A stretch of 64,000 nt of DNA from a virus, in IMG/VR virus record IMGVR_UViG_3300043436_003929, positions 1 to 64,000 of that record; one strand, given 5' to 3'. Below the pieces are notes generated by a model. It was not told where the DNA came from and searched no databases. It saw nothing but the letters and a program-made list of their open reading frames with translations. The translations under genes and the position numbers were made by a program. Shown here piece by piece: positions 17,610 to 25,140 of the stretch. The stretch's first letter is position 1. Every line of letters starts with the position of its first letter.

Positions 17610-17652
17610 TTAAAATAAAAATAAATTAAAAAAAAACAAAACAAAAACTAAA

Positions 17653-19458
17653 ATGGGAGCATTATTAGAATCAGGTCTTGTTGGTAATATCGGTTTAAAA
17701 CACCTTAAAGTTATCAAAGAAGACACAATCAACAAATGGGACAAATTAGGATTCTTAGAGGGTCTTAAAGGTCACATGAGAGAAAACGTAGCACAATTAT
17801 ACGAAAACCAAGCATCATACTTGATCAACGAAGCGTCATCTACATCTGATACAGGTGCATTTGAAACCGTGGTTTTCCCAATCGTTAGACGTGTATTCTC
17901 TAAATTATTAGCAAACGACATCGTTTCAGTACAAGCTATGAACTTACCAATCGGTAAATTATTCTACTTCGTACCTAACATTCAGGCATACACTGATCCA
18001 ACTAACTTAGCGAACACTGGTATTCACTACGCACCGTATGGTTCACCAAACGCTGATCCTGGTCAAACACCAAATAGTGGTTATGATTACAATAACACTA
18101 AAGACCTTTACGATAGATTCTACGAAGGTAACGAACCAGCGTTAGATCCACCAGGTTTATTTGACTATTCTAAAGGACAATATTCAGCAATTACTGCTGA
18201 AGTGGCAACTGTTGCTTGGGTTGGTGATTCATTAGTTGTGTCAGGTTATGGTACAAGTGACTATAGAAAAGTATTAATCGTTATGTCAGGTTTTGCATCT
18301 GATGGTGCTGGTAAATTAATCGGTCCTGATGGTCAACCTATGGATAACGAAGCATTCTTATCAGATTTAACTATCAAAGGTGCTGCTGGTAATCCAACAA
18401 CTGCTGCTAATGTTAATAACCCTTATTTATTTAGAGTTGTAACTCAAAGATATGGTAAAGGTATTGTACAATATGGTAACAACAACGCAACTTTAGTATT
18501 CCCTAATAGTAAAACTGATGGTGGTCAATATGACAACTTATGTGATGCTGAAGGTAAGATCTATTTAGAAGTTGATTTACAGGTTCCTGTATGTATTACT
18601 TGCGGTGGTTCATTAGATGGATACACTGGTTCAACTTTCTCTTCAACAACTGCTAATAATAACGCATTCACAGCTACTTACAGAATCTATAAAAACTTAG
18701 AATTTGAAGATAGAATTGGTGAGGTATCGTTTGACTTAATGTCAGTTACAGTATCAGTTACTGAAAGAAAATTAAGAGCACAATGGTCTCCTGAAATGGC
18801 ACAAGACGTTGCTGCGTTCCATAACATAGATGCTGAAGCTGAATTAACGGCTTTATTATCTGAGCAAGTTGCAGCTGAAATTGATCGTGAAATCTTAAGA
18901 GATTTACGTAAAGGTGCGGCTTGGAACTTGAGATGGGATTACAACGGTTGGAAGCGTTTAGGATCAAGTGCAATTCCATATACTCAAAAAGATTGGAACC
19001 AAACTTTAATCACAGCAATCAACCAAATTTCAGCACAAATCCACAAATCTACATTAAGAGGTGGAGCTAACTGGATTGTTGTTTCTTCTGAAATCAGTGC
19101 TATCTTTGATGATTTGGAATATTTCCACGTATCAAACGCGGCTCCTGAACAAGACCAATATAACATGGGTATTGAAAGAGTTGGTACATTAGCTGGTCGT
19201 TACCAAGTTTACCGTGACCCTTACTTCCCACCTAACCAAGTGTTAATGGGGCACAAAGGAACATCATTATTAGACACAGGTTACATCTACGCACCGTACG
19301 TACCTCTACAATTAACTCCAACTATGTACAATCCGTTTAACTTTACTCCGATAAAGGGTATTATGACGAGATACGCTAAAAAAATGGTAAATAACCGCTT
19401 TTATGGCCGCATTACCGTTGATGGAGTTAGAACGTTTGATTTGAGAGAATTGAGATAA
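17653..19458 (+). CDS. Major capsid protein, T4 gp23 type
   Basis: 601 residues. The N-terminal gp23 signature is clear: WDKLGFLEGLKGHMRENVAQ followed by LYENQASYLINE. Cleavage after LINE60 before Ala61 fits the gp21-type rule (hydrophobic-x-Glu). FETVVFPIVRRVFSKLLAND and QAMNLPIGKLFYF mark the HK97-fold N-arm region. The centre (about 130-360) is an insertion with Gly/Asn-rich beta segments, and the C-terminal half (LRAQWSPEMAQDVAAFHNID, then VSSEISAIFDDLEYF) is well conserved in the family. Codon use shifts to C-ending codons early in the gene, as expected for the most highly expressed protein. A terminator follows. Confidence 0.97.
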   Translation: MGALLESGLVGNIGLKHLKVIKEDTINKWDKLGFLEGLKGHMRENVAQLYENQASYLINEASSTSDTGAFETVVFPIVRRVFSKLLANDIVSVQAMNLPIGKLFYFVPNIQAYTDPTNLANTGIHYAPYGSPNADPGQTPNSGYDYNNTKDLYDRFYEGNEPALDPPGLFDYSKGQYSAITAEVATVAWVGDSLVVSGYGTSDYRKVLIVMSGFASDGAGKLIGPDGQPMDNEAFLSDLTIKGAAGNPTTAANVNNPYLFRVVTQRYGKGIVQYGNNNATLVFPNSKTDGGQYDNLCDAEGKIYLEVDLQVPVCITCGGSLDGYTGSTFSSTTANNNAFTATYRIYKNLEFEDRIGEVSFDLMSVTVSVTERKLRAQWSPEMAQDVAAFHNIDAEAELTALLSEQVAAEIDREILRDLRKGAAWNLRWDYNGWKRLGSSAIPYTQKDWNQTLITAINQISAQIHKSTLRGGANWIVVSSEISAIFDDLEYFHVSNAAPEQDQYNMGIERVGTLAGRYQVYRDPYFPPNQVLMGHKGTSLLDTGYIYAPYVPLQLTPTMYNPFNFTPIKGIMTRYAKKMVNNRFYGRITVDGVRTFDLRELR

Positions 19459-19479
19459 TCAATCTTTAACAAATACACT

Positions 19480-19507
19480 AAAAAGGGACAAGAAATTGTC
19501 CCTTTTT
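19480..19507 (+). terminator. Rho-independent terminator after the capsid gene
   Basis: AAAAAGGGACA (19480-19490), loop AGAAAT, TGTCCCTTTTT (19497-19507), perfect 11-bp stem with the T run inside it; bidirectional by structure. Confidence 0.9.
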
Positions 19508-19551
19508 TTATATATTTTTACGAACTATAGGTTTTTTGGATTAATATCATA

Positions 19552-19559
19552 TATTTATA
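19552..19559 (+). promoter_or_regulatory. TATTTATA element, 3 nt before the HNH gene
   Basis: Embedded in ATATATTTATATATATG, so the start codon overlaps the end of the AT tract. Confidence 0.35.
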
Positions 19560-19562
19560 TAT

Positions 19563-20246
19563 ATGAAGAAATATATTCCATCAGAAGAAGAAATTAAAAC
19601 TATCCTTAAAATGTATAATGACGATTTGATTGGGAGTCAAACAATTTCGGAAAAAATAGGATTAAATAAACAACAAGTGTTAAGAATACTTAAAGAAAAT
19701 GGTGTTAAATTAGGTCCATCAGGGAGAAGAAATATAGGAGGTAAAAAAGTATCGGATAAAAAATGGAGAGACGGTAATAAAGAATATATAGGTAATAAAT
19801 CAAAAATTTGGTATGAACAAAATAAAGAACATCGTAAAGAATATCTTAAAGAATACCGTGAAAAAAATTTGGATAAAATTCGTAAAACCAAACGTGATTA
19901 CGAAAGAAATCGTAAAGCTAATAACCCCACCTATAAGCTAATCTCCAATTTCAGAACCGCCATCTATCAGGTATTAAAAGAAAATAATGTAGAAAAGAAT
20001 AGTCATTATTTTGATATTTTAAAATACACACCTGAAGAATTAATTTCACATTTAGAAAAACAATTTACAGGTTGTATGTTGTGGGAAAATTATGGTGAGT
20101 GGCATGTTGATCATAAATTTCCAATATCATCATTCGACATTAAAGAAATGGGTGATGATGAATTTATGAAATGTTGGTCATTGGATAACTTACAACCTAT
20201 GTGGGGTAAAGATAACATAGTAAAAAGTGATAATATTATTTATTAG
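19563..20246 (+). CDS. Free-standing HNH endonuclease with N-terminal HTH
   Basis: 227 residues. The N-terminus (4-50) looks like a DNA-binding helix-turn-helix (YNDDLIGSQTISEKIGLNKQ, then VLRILKENGVKL). A basic repeat region follows, rich in KEYRKEYLKEYREKN-like units. The HNH core is at the C-terminus: EWHVDHKFPISSF (about residues 179-191) and WSLDNLQPMWGKDNIVKSD. Family knowledge: such enzymes are common mobile homing endonucleases in T4-like genomes, inserted next to conserved genes. Here it follows the capsid gene and its terminator. The last 4 bases overlap the convergent lipoprotein gene. No intron is visible in the capsid gene. Confidence 0.85.
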   Translation: MKKYIPSEEEIKTILKMYNDDLIGSQTISEKIGLNKQQVLRILKENGVKLGPSGRRNIGGKKVSDKKWRDGNKEYIGNKSKIWYEQNKEHRKEYLKEYREKNLDKIRKTKRDYERNRKANNPTYKLISNFRTAIYQVLKENNVEKNSHYFDILKYTPEELISHLEKQFTGCMLWENYGEWHVDHKFPISSFDIKEMGDDEFMKCWSLDNLQPMWGKDNIVKSDNIIY

Positions 20247-20464
20247 TTCCCTGATTGAGTTGTATCTACTGACATTTTTACATCGTCAAGTAATTCTTTC
20301 TCTTCTTTTGGCATTTTACCAAAACTTTCTTTGTATGCTTTGTGACACATTTTTTCAAATTGTCTTTCACTAACCATTTTACCATTTGCCAATTCAATTG
20401 TCTTTTGACTTACACATGAAGTTAAAGATAATACTGTGATTAAGATTACGATTAAGTTTTTCAT
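20243..20464 (-). CDS. Small lipoprotein (possible o-spanin or surface protein)
   Basis: 73 residues. Signal peptide of lipoprotein type: MKNLIVILITVLSLTSC with the lipobox LTSC and C17 as lipidated residue. The mature part is about 57 residues, charged and helical, without further hydrophobic segments. Unusually for this window there is an AAAGGAG Shine-Dalgarno-like sequence about 9 nt before the ATG, and a good host-type promoter. The gene stands alone on the minus strand between plus-strand genes. Options are an outer-membrane spanin subunit or a superinfection-exclusion/cargo lipoprotein; the single-TM protein at 22326 could be an inner-membrane partner. The role is not determined. Confidence 0.75.
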   Translation of the reverse strand: MKNLIVILITVLSLTSCVSQKTIELANGKMVSERQFEKMCHKAYKESFGKMPKEEKELLDDVKMSVDTTQSGN

Positions 20465-20473
20465 AGTTTGTTT

Positions 20474-20520
20474 CTCCTTTATTACAATACGAATATACGA
20501 CTTTTTTTATTGATTCCAAA
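20474..20520 (-). promoter_or_regulatory. Host-type promoter and Shine-Dalgarno for the lipoprotein
   Basis: Minus strand: -33 TTTG (20520-20517), 19-nt spacer, -7 TATATTCG (20497-20490; one mismatch to TAnnTTTG), then AAAGGAG (20480-20474). Promoter spacing is exactly in the Bacteroidota range. Confidence 0.55.
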
Positions 20521-20537
20521 AATATTTTGAATATATT

Positions 20538-20545
20538 TATTTATA
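20538..20545 (+). promoter_or_regulatory. TATTTATA element upstream of the zinc-ribbon gene
   Basis: Overlaps a second register (TATTTAT at 20534). The following leader of about 100 nt (20546-20645) contains an unusually GC-rich stretch and no open frame. Confidence 0.35.
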
Positions 20546-20645
20546 GATTTTAGTTTATCAGTCCCCAGCCCTAATAAGCTGTTGAGTATTCACGGACACG
20601 AAGGTATTGGTAACATAGTCATTAACTATTATAAAATTAAAGAAA

Positions 20646-21371
20646 ATGTATTACACAACAACAAAAGTGAGCAAACCGACTGCGCACATCACAAAGAAAA
20701 AGTCGCGTCTTAAAATCTACAATGGTCATGTCGTATTTCTTAACGACAAAGACAATTTTGAATTTGAAATTCATAATCCAACACAAAAATCAGTTCTCTG
20801 TAAAATCAAATTGAATGGAGAGTACATCTCCACAAGTGGTGTTGTTATTAAACCAGGTCAGAGGGTGTTTTTAGAGCGTTTCCTTGATACTAACAACAAG
20901 TTTGAGTTCAGTACCTACGAAGTAAAAGATACATCGGAAAATAGGGATGCAATCGATTTAAATGGGGATGTTAGAATTGAGTTCTATAATGAACAAACAT
21001 ATCAACCAAGTTATGGTACAACATTAAATTTAGGAGGTAATTTAACTACTACCATCAATACAGGTTTACCTCGGTATGGTGATATTACATTCACAACATC
21101 AAATTCTGCACCAATATCGCATTATAATAATACTTATGTTAGTGATACCATTAGTACAGGTAGAGTTGAAAAGGGTGTTAAATCAAAACAACAATTCATA
21201 AATTCATATGACAATTTTGAATATTTTGTATCTCATCAAATACATTTAAAAATATTACCATTAAATAATAAACCTAAAACCACAGAAGATATTAAACATT
21301 ATTGTACTGAGTGTGGTACCAAGATAAAGTCAAATTATAAGTTTTGTCCGTCTTGTGGAAATGAGTTATAA
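20646..21371 (+). CDS. Protein with C-terminal zinc ribbon, unknown
   Basis: 241 residues. The N-terminal part (about 25-105) is beta-rich and resembles a small surface domain (EFEIHNPTQKSVLCKIKLNG, VVIKPGQRVFLERF). The middle is Thr/Asn-rich and probably flexible. Residues 219-241 form a zinc ribbon with two CxxC knuckles (YCTECGTKIKS and FCPSCGNEL). An in-frame TAG about 30 nt upstream supports this start. A bidirectional terminator begins right after the stop. Family knowledge: similar short C-terminal zinc ribbons are common on bacterial cytosolic proteins; no function is implied. Confidence 0.75.
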   Translation: MYYTTTKVSKPTAHITKKKSRLKIYNGHVVFLNDKDNFEFEIHNPTQKSVLCKIKLNGEYISTSGVVIKPGQRVFLERFLDTNNKFEFSTYEVKDTSENRDAIDLNGDVRIEFYNEQTYQPSYGTTLNLGGNLTTTINTGLPRYGDITFTTSNSAPISHYNNTYVSDTISTGRVEKGVKSKQQFINSYDNFEYFVSHQIHLKILPLNNKPKTTEDIKHYCTECGTKIKSNYKFCPSCGNEL

Positions 21372-21373
21372 AT

Positions 21374-21403
21374 AAAAAAGGAGTCCCGTGAGACTCCTTT
21401 TTT
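21374..21403. terminator. Bidirectional terminator between convergent genes
   Basis: AAAAAAGGAGTC (21374-21385), loop CCGTGA, GACTCCTTTTTT (21392-21403). The perfect 12-bp stem serves the plus-strand zinc-ribbon gene and the minus-strand gene ending at 21402. Confidence 0.92.
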
Positions 21404-21608
21404 ATTTTAATATTCTAAGTGATTTTGAAATTAATTCAGATTCCGCCAAAGAATATAATCCATTTCTATAAGCCATCTGAACTGCCCTGATTAACATAAA
21501 TTTCGCCTGTTCCTCACTTAAATTGTCAATTAAATTATCAACATCTTCTGGTTTGTATATCGCAATTTCTTCAAATAAATTAAATATTGGTTGTTTTTGT
21601 AATTCCAT
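21402..21608 (-). CDS. Small helical protein, unknown
   Basis: 68 residues, acidic, all-helical by composition (VDNLIDNLSEEQAKFMLIRA, then LAESELISKSLRIL). No family recognised. The gene ends inside the bidirectional terminator and is divergent from the 21641 gene across a 32-bp AT-rich spacer holding a TATTTATA/TATAAATA element. Confidence 0.65.
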   Translation of the reverse strand: MELQKQPIFNLFEEIAIYKPEDVDNLIDNLSEEQAKFMLIRAVQMAYRNGLYSLAESELISKSLRILK

Positions 21609-21623
21609 AATATAATATCTGTA

Positions 21624-21631
21624 TATTTATA
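21624..21631 (+). promoter_or_regulatory. TATTTATA element in a divergent spacer
   Basis: Ends 9 nt before the plus-strand ATG at 21641; on the other strand it reads TATAAATA, 15 nt before the minus-strand ATG at 21608. Either gene could use it. Confidence 0.35.
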
Positions 21632-21640
21632 TGTAAGTAT

Positions 21641-22333
21641 ATGAAAAAAAATAAACTAAGTGAAGCCACAGGTTCGGCAAATGCTGGAAATTTTAAAGTA
21701 CCAATCGTGTTATCACCACAACCGTGGAAGGAAAACCAAGTCGCACCATTCACGGAACCTGTTTATAGTTATAATAATGCCGAATTGGCATATCAAGAAG
21801 CCGACGGTGATTTTAAAGAAAGTCCTGAAGAAAGATCAAGAATAGAACGAAGAACAGATAAAATTTCTAAAATAGATGCTTATTTGAAAAGTTTTTATAC
21901 AGGACAAAATGATGAAGATGGCAGTGTTCTTGGAGATGTTCAAGACCCTGAAAAAATTATAAAAAGTGCTGTTGGTCCTTTAAAAGAAGATTTGGCGGTT
22001 TGGTTCGGAACCAAGAAAAAACCAAAGGGTTCAAAACAACCAAAAGGCCCTTGGGTTAATATTTGTAGAAAAAAAGAAGGTGGGGGTCATCCACCATGTG
22101 GTAGACCTGAGGCAGATTCAAAAGGTTATCCTAAATGTAGAGCCGCTGGTGTTGCTTCTAAAATGACAGATTCTGAGAAAAAAAGTGCCTGTCAGCAAAA
22201 AAGAAGAGAAGAGAAAAAAGATCCAAAAGTGGGTAAAGGTAATAAACCTACTATGGTTTCATATAAACCAAAAAACGAATCAATACGAAATAGTATTTTA
22301 ACAATACTAAAAGAATACAAAAAACCTATTTAA
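21641..22333 (+). CDS. Cys-rich basic-domain phage protein, possibly packaged
   Basis: 230 residues. It starts MKKNKLSE/ATGSAN, a possible gp21-type cleavage site (L-S-E before A) like the capsid-targeting peptides of T4 internal proteins. The middle is acidic and helical. At about 130-195 lies a Cys-containing Lys-rich domain: WVNICRKKEGGGHPPCGRP, then YPKCRAAGVASKM and KKSACQQKRREEKK. This resembles the DUF6321-type motif of phage proteins. The C-terminal helix ends in ILTILKEYKKPI. Four Cys could bind one metal. The last 8 bases overlap the convergent membrane-protein gene. Confidence 0.7.
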   Translation: MKKNKLSEATGSANAGNFKVPIVLSPQPWKENQVAPFTEPVYSYNNAELAYQEADGDFKESPEERSRIERRTDKISKIDAYLKSFYTGQNDEDGSVLGDVQDPEKIIKSAVGPLKEDLAVWFGTKKKPKGSKQPKGPWVNICRKKEGGGHPPCGRPEADSKGYPKCRAAGVASKMTDSEKKSACQQKRREEKKDPKVGKGNKPTMVSYKPKNESIRNSILTILKEYKKPI

Positions 22334-22655
22334 CAGAATCTGTTGTATTTTTTGTTATCGAAATCACTGTATCTTTCTCAGTTAAAACTTTTGGTAATGT
22401 TTTTGGTTTTATCACAGTAACATTCTTAGGACTTTCGTTATTTTTAATGATAGGTCTGTCAATATAAACAGTATCGTGAATAATTTGTTTTTCAGGTTTA
22501 AGCTCATAAGTGCTAATTTCTATTTTATCTTTTTTAAATTTTGGAGACACATATTGGTATAGATTAATGACTACTAAAGCCGTTATTGAAACGGTTAAAG
22601 TTAAAACTATCAATCCCAAATAAAAGGTTGCCTTGAATGAATTATTATTTTTCAT
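22326..22655 (-). CDS. Single-pass membrane protein, unknown
   Basis: 109 residues. A short cytoplasmic N-terminus (MKNNNSFKATF), one transmembrane helix (about 12-32, YLGLIVLTLTVSITALVVIN), then a periplasmic Lys/Pro/Thr-rich region with HDTVYIDRP. The start shares a base with the preceding stop (TAATG), so it is coupled to the 22655 gene. The topology would suit an inner-membrane spanin or anti-holin-like protein, but no coiled coil is obvious and the call stays open. Confidence 0.7.
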   Translation of the reverse strand: MKNNNSFKATFYLGLIVLTLTVSITALVVINLYQYVSPKFKKDKIEISTYELKPEKQIIHDTVYIDRPIIKNNESPKNVTVIKPKTLPKVLTEKDTVISITKNTTDSVK

Positions 22656-23056
22656 TAAATATTTTTTAAAATGTTTTGTAATGAGTGTTTTATGTTTGAA
22701 GTAATCTCTTTTTCAAATTCTTCTCTACGTTTTTCAACCTCAGTGTCAAACACTAAAGTAATACTATTCCAAAGTTTTTGTTCTAAAAACACAGTATAGG
22801 AATATACATGATTAATAACTTTTACTGAACTACCTTCAAGAATTACGAATATTTGTAATTCCTCATTTCTAATATATCTTTTATTTGAAATTGGAGTTAA
22901 TAAAAGTACTGTATCTTCTTTTGATATTAATTTTTTACAAATTGCAATACAATCTCTTTCATACTCAGATTTTTCAACAGTTGGTGTTGAGTATCTGACT
23001 AATGAGATAAACCACTTTTGTGTTAGGCGTCTTAATTTATGTGAAAATTTGTTCAT
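22655..23056 (-). CDS. Small basic phage protein, unknown
   Basis: 133 residues, with a basic N-terminus (MNKFSHKLRRLTQKWFISLV), a central beta-rich part (IRNEELQIFVILEGSSVKVI, then YSYTVFLEQKLW) and a charged helical C-terminus (EVEKRREEFEKEIT). No family recognised. It is the first gene of a two-gene unit with the membrane protein and has a good -7 element (TATATTTG) about 28 nt upstream. Confidence 0.65.
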   Translation of the reverse strand: MNKFSHKLRRLTQKWFISLVRYSTPTVEKSEYERDCIAICKKLISKEDTVLLLTPISNKRYIRNEELQIFVILEGSSVKVINHVYSYTVFLEQKLWNSITLVFDTEVEKRREEFEKEITSNIKHSLQNILKNI

Positions 23057-23083
23057 CGTTGGTTAATTATTTTAATTGTCCAA

Positions 23084-23091
23084 CAAATATA
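23084..23091 (-). promoter_or_regulatory. Host-type -7 element TATATTTG
   Basis: Perfect match to TAnnTTTG on the minus strand, about 28 nt upstream of the ATG at 23056. The -33 position reads TTTT rather than TTTG. Confidence 0.4.
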
Positions 23092-23131
23092 AGAAAAGGT
23101 ATTTTAATAAAAAAATATTTTATAAAAAAAA

Positions 23132-23602
23132 CTAACAATAAGACCCCGAACAATGTTTTTTTCCATCTAATCCTTTTATTTTTCCTTTACAAACTTGGAC
23201 AGCGTGCCCATTTGCGTAGGCAGAAGGGTAAACTTTAAATTTTGCCTTAGCAGATGCTTTACCTCTAGCACATAAAGGAGTTCCCGTTTTCTTTCTACCC
23301 TCATTAACTCCCTCAGAATATTCATATTGGGATTCTTCATCCATTTCGTTTTTTAAGAAGTCAAACACTTGGTCCATATTTGTTTTTGCTTCTGAGATGT
23401 GGTCATCTGCCCAATCATGTCCATTTTGAATAATGTTATCAATCATATTCGGATCCATTTCTAACATCATCTCAATCTGTCTTTTCATTTGTTTTAAATT
23501 AGAAAAGAACATATAATTTGACTGTTCAACTTCTTGTTCTGATAACACTTTTTCAACTAATCTTGTAATATCTAATTCGGTTAATTTAACTATTTTTTTC
23601 AT
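23132..23602 (-). CDS. Small phage protein with Cys motif and helical leader
   Basis: 156 residues. The N-terminus is an amphipathic helix, LTELDITRLVEKVLSEQ, a leader type common on Bacteroidota-phage proteins, ending in a possible gp21-type site (LSE/Q). An acidic Met-rich middle is followed by the C-terminal motif GTPLCARGKASAKAKFKVYP and SAYANGHAVQVCKGKIKG, which recurs as a basic 40-residue unit in many phage proteins. The final HCSGSYC adds two Cys. It lies 1 nt after the structural gene at 23604 and is co-transcribed with it. A packaged or virion-associated protein is plausible. Confidence 0.7.
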   Translation of the reverse strand: MKKIVKLTELDITRLVEKVLSEQEVEQSNYMFFSNLKQMKRQIEMMLEMDPNMIDNIIQNGHDWADDHISEAKTNMDQVFDFLKNEMDEESQYEYSEGVNEGRKKTGTPLCARGKASAKAKFKVYPSAYANGHAVQVCKGKIKGLDGKKHCSGSYC

Positions 23603-23603
23603 A

Positions 23604-25121
23604 TTATGTGGTATAATTCTGTTTCTTATTAACTATGTTAAATGTTAATTGTCTCTTATAAGTATCTTTCTCACCTGAAGTATTAACTTGAATATCAACA
23701 TAATATTGATTAGGTATTTTATCTCTGGTGTCAAACATAAAATAAAATTCGTTAGGTGTCCTATTAATAGGAGTCCAATCTTGAACTAACACTTCCGTGG
23801 TTCCCTCTTTAACATATACTCTGTAGAACGCTGAGATGTCTTGAAGTAACACTTGACCAGTATATGCCTTTTTAATTGTCACCCCAACTTTTCTAATATC
23901 AGTATTTAAAATATTTTCATTTTGTAATATACCATAAAAATCAAACCCATAAATGCTTGGTTCTTTAGAAGTTGATCCTATTTGGATTCCGGCACTATAT
24001 TGTTGTAGGGTAAATTGATTTGTTACATTTGGAAGGGATTGACCATTTATTGTTAATCCTGACCATATATCATAATATAAACACGGTGTTGGTGAACCTG
24101 AGAATCCATTAGGGATAATAACCTCATAAACACCTTTGGTTTTTAAACATGTTGTTAATGTTGCCATACCTGTAACGGCGTCACCATTCCTATCTTCAAT
24201 TCTAACAACAGGGTTTGAATCTAAATTTTTGTAATCACCATTTTGATACACATAAAGATATAACTTATTTTCTTGGTTTTTCAAAAATAAGTTTCTATTA
24301 TCTTTGATTAAATCATCATAAGTTGTTTGAAGGAACGGCTGATAAAATGTTTGAGTGTGCCTTGAAAAGAATGCTACACTATAACTTTCAGTTAAACCTG
24401 TAATGTTTTCTATTTGTGGTAGATACGCAATCCCCCAACCTGTAACACCGGTGATAGTTCCATTTAATATTCCATTTATTTCATCGGTCATATCCATATT
24501 GATATTTTCATTACCGAGTTCAAAATGTTGTCTTGCAACAATAGTCAAACCTGAAAAATTAACGGAACCTTCGTTTTTGTTATTATAAACCCCTTGTTGA
24601 GACCAATTACTTATTGTTGTTGTTTGATACCAATTTGATGGTCTTGTAGAATATGCTCTACTATCAACATAGGTTACTGGCGTTGATCCACCATAAGGAC
24701 TATTTTGATTTACATTAGAATCGGTATAATCGAAACCCACACCTTCATCCCAATGTTGGGGATTTCCTGTGTTGCCAGATGTTTTTGGTATTCTAAATAA
24801 GATTAAATCAAATGAAGTGGCTCTCCTTCTTTCATTTGACATAAATGTATTTAATAATTCATTATCAAATGATGAAGTGTTAGTCATACTAAGAACGTGG
24901 GTCATTCCTGTTGTACATCCTGTTGATATTACACCCGAAGCAATGTTTTCCCTCAATAATCCTAAATCCAAATTAAATAGTAATCTACTATAACCATAAT
25001 TTGGAACAATAAAATCAGACGAACCAAAATTTAGTTCAATAATAGGATTTCTACCCGTATTAACATATGTGTTTGATTGTATTGTATTATTCTTATCTAC
25101 GTATGACCTTAAAATTGACAT
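23604..25121 (-). CDS. Virion structural protein, probably tail or baseplate
   Basis: 505 residues, beta-rich, Asn/Thr/Tyr-rich, without low-complexity linkers. It begins MSILRSYVDKNNTI and contains stretches typical of phage tail-associated beta-sandwich proteins (YSRLLFNLDLGLL, SRAYSTRPSNWYQTTTISNW, FYFMFDTRDKIPNQYYVDIQ). No catalytic motif and no signal peptide. The context is next to a gp5-like baseplate protein and other tail-block genes on the same strand. Exact role unknown. Confidence 0.65.
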   Translation of the reverse strand: MSILRSYVDKNNTIQSNTYVNTGRNPIIELNFGSSDFIVPNYGYSRLLFNLDLGLLRENIASGVISTGCTTGMTHVLSMTNTSSFDNELLNTFMSNERRRATSFDLILFRIPKTSGNTGNPQHWDEGVGFDYTDSNVNQNSPYGGSTPVTYVDSRAYSTRPSNWYQTTTISNWSQQGVYNNKNEGSVNFSGLTIVARQHFELGNENINMDMTDEINGILNGTITGVTGWGIAYLPQIENITGLTESYSVAFFSRHTQTFYQPFLQTTYDDLIKDNRNLFLKNQENKLYLYVYQNGDYKNLDSNPVVRIEDRNGDAVTGMATLTTCLKTKGVYEVIIPNGFSGSPTPCLYYDIWSGLTINGQSLPNVTNQFTLQQYSAGIQIGSTSKEPSIYGFDFYGILQNENILNTDIRKVGVTIKKAYTGQVLLQDISAFYRVYVKEGTTEVLVQDWTPINRTPNEFYFMFDTRDKIPNQYYVDIQVNTSGEKDTYKRQLTFNIVNKKQNYTT

Positions 25122-25132
25122 TATTTTTTATT

Positions 25133-25140
25133 TATAAATA
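25133..25140 (-). promoter_or_regulatory. TATTTATA element (minus strand) before the 25121 gene
   Basis: Plus strand reads TATAAATA at these positions. On the coding strand the element ends 11 nt before the ATG, with an A-rich spacer. Confidence 0.4.
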
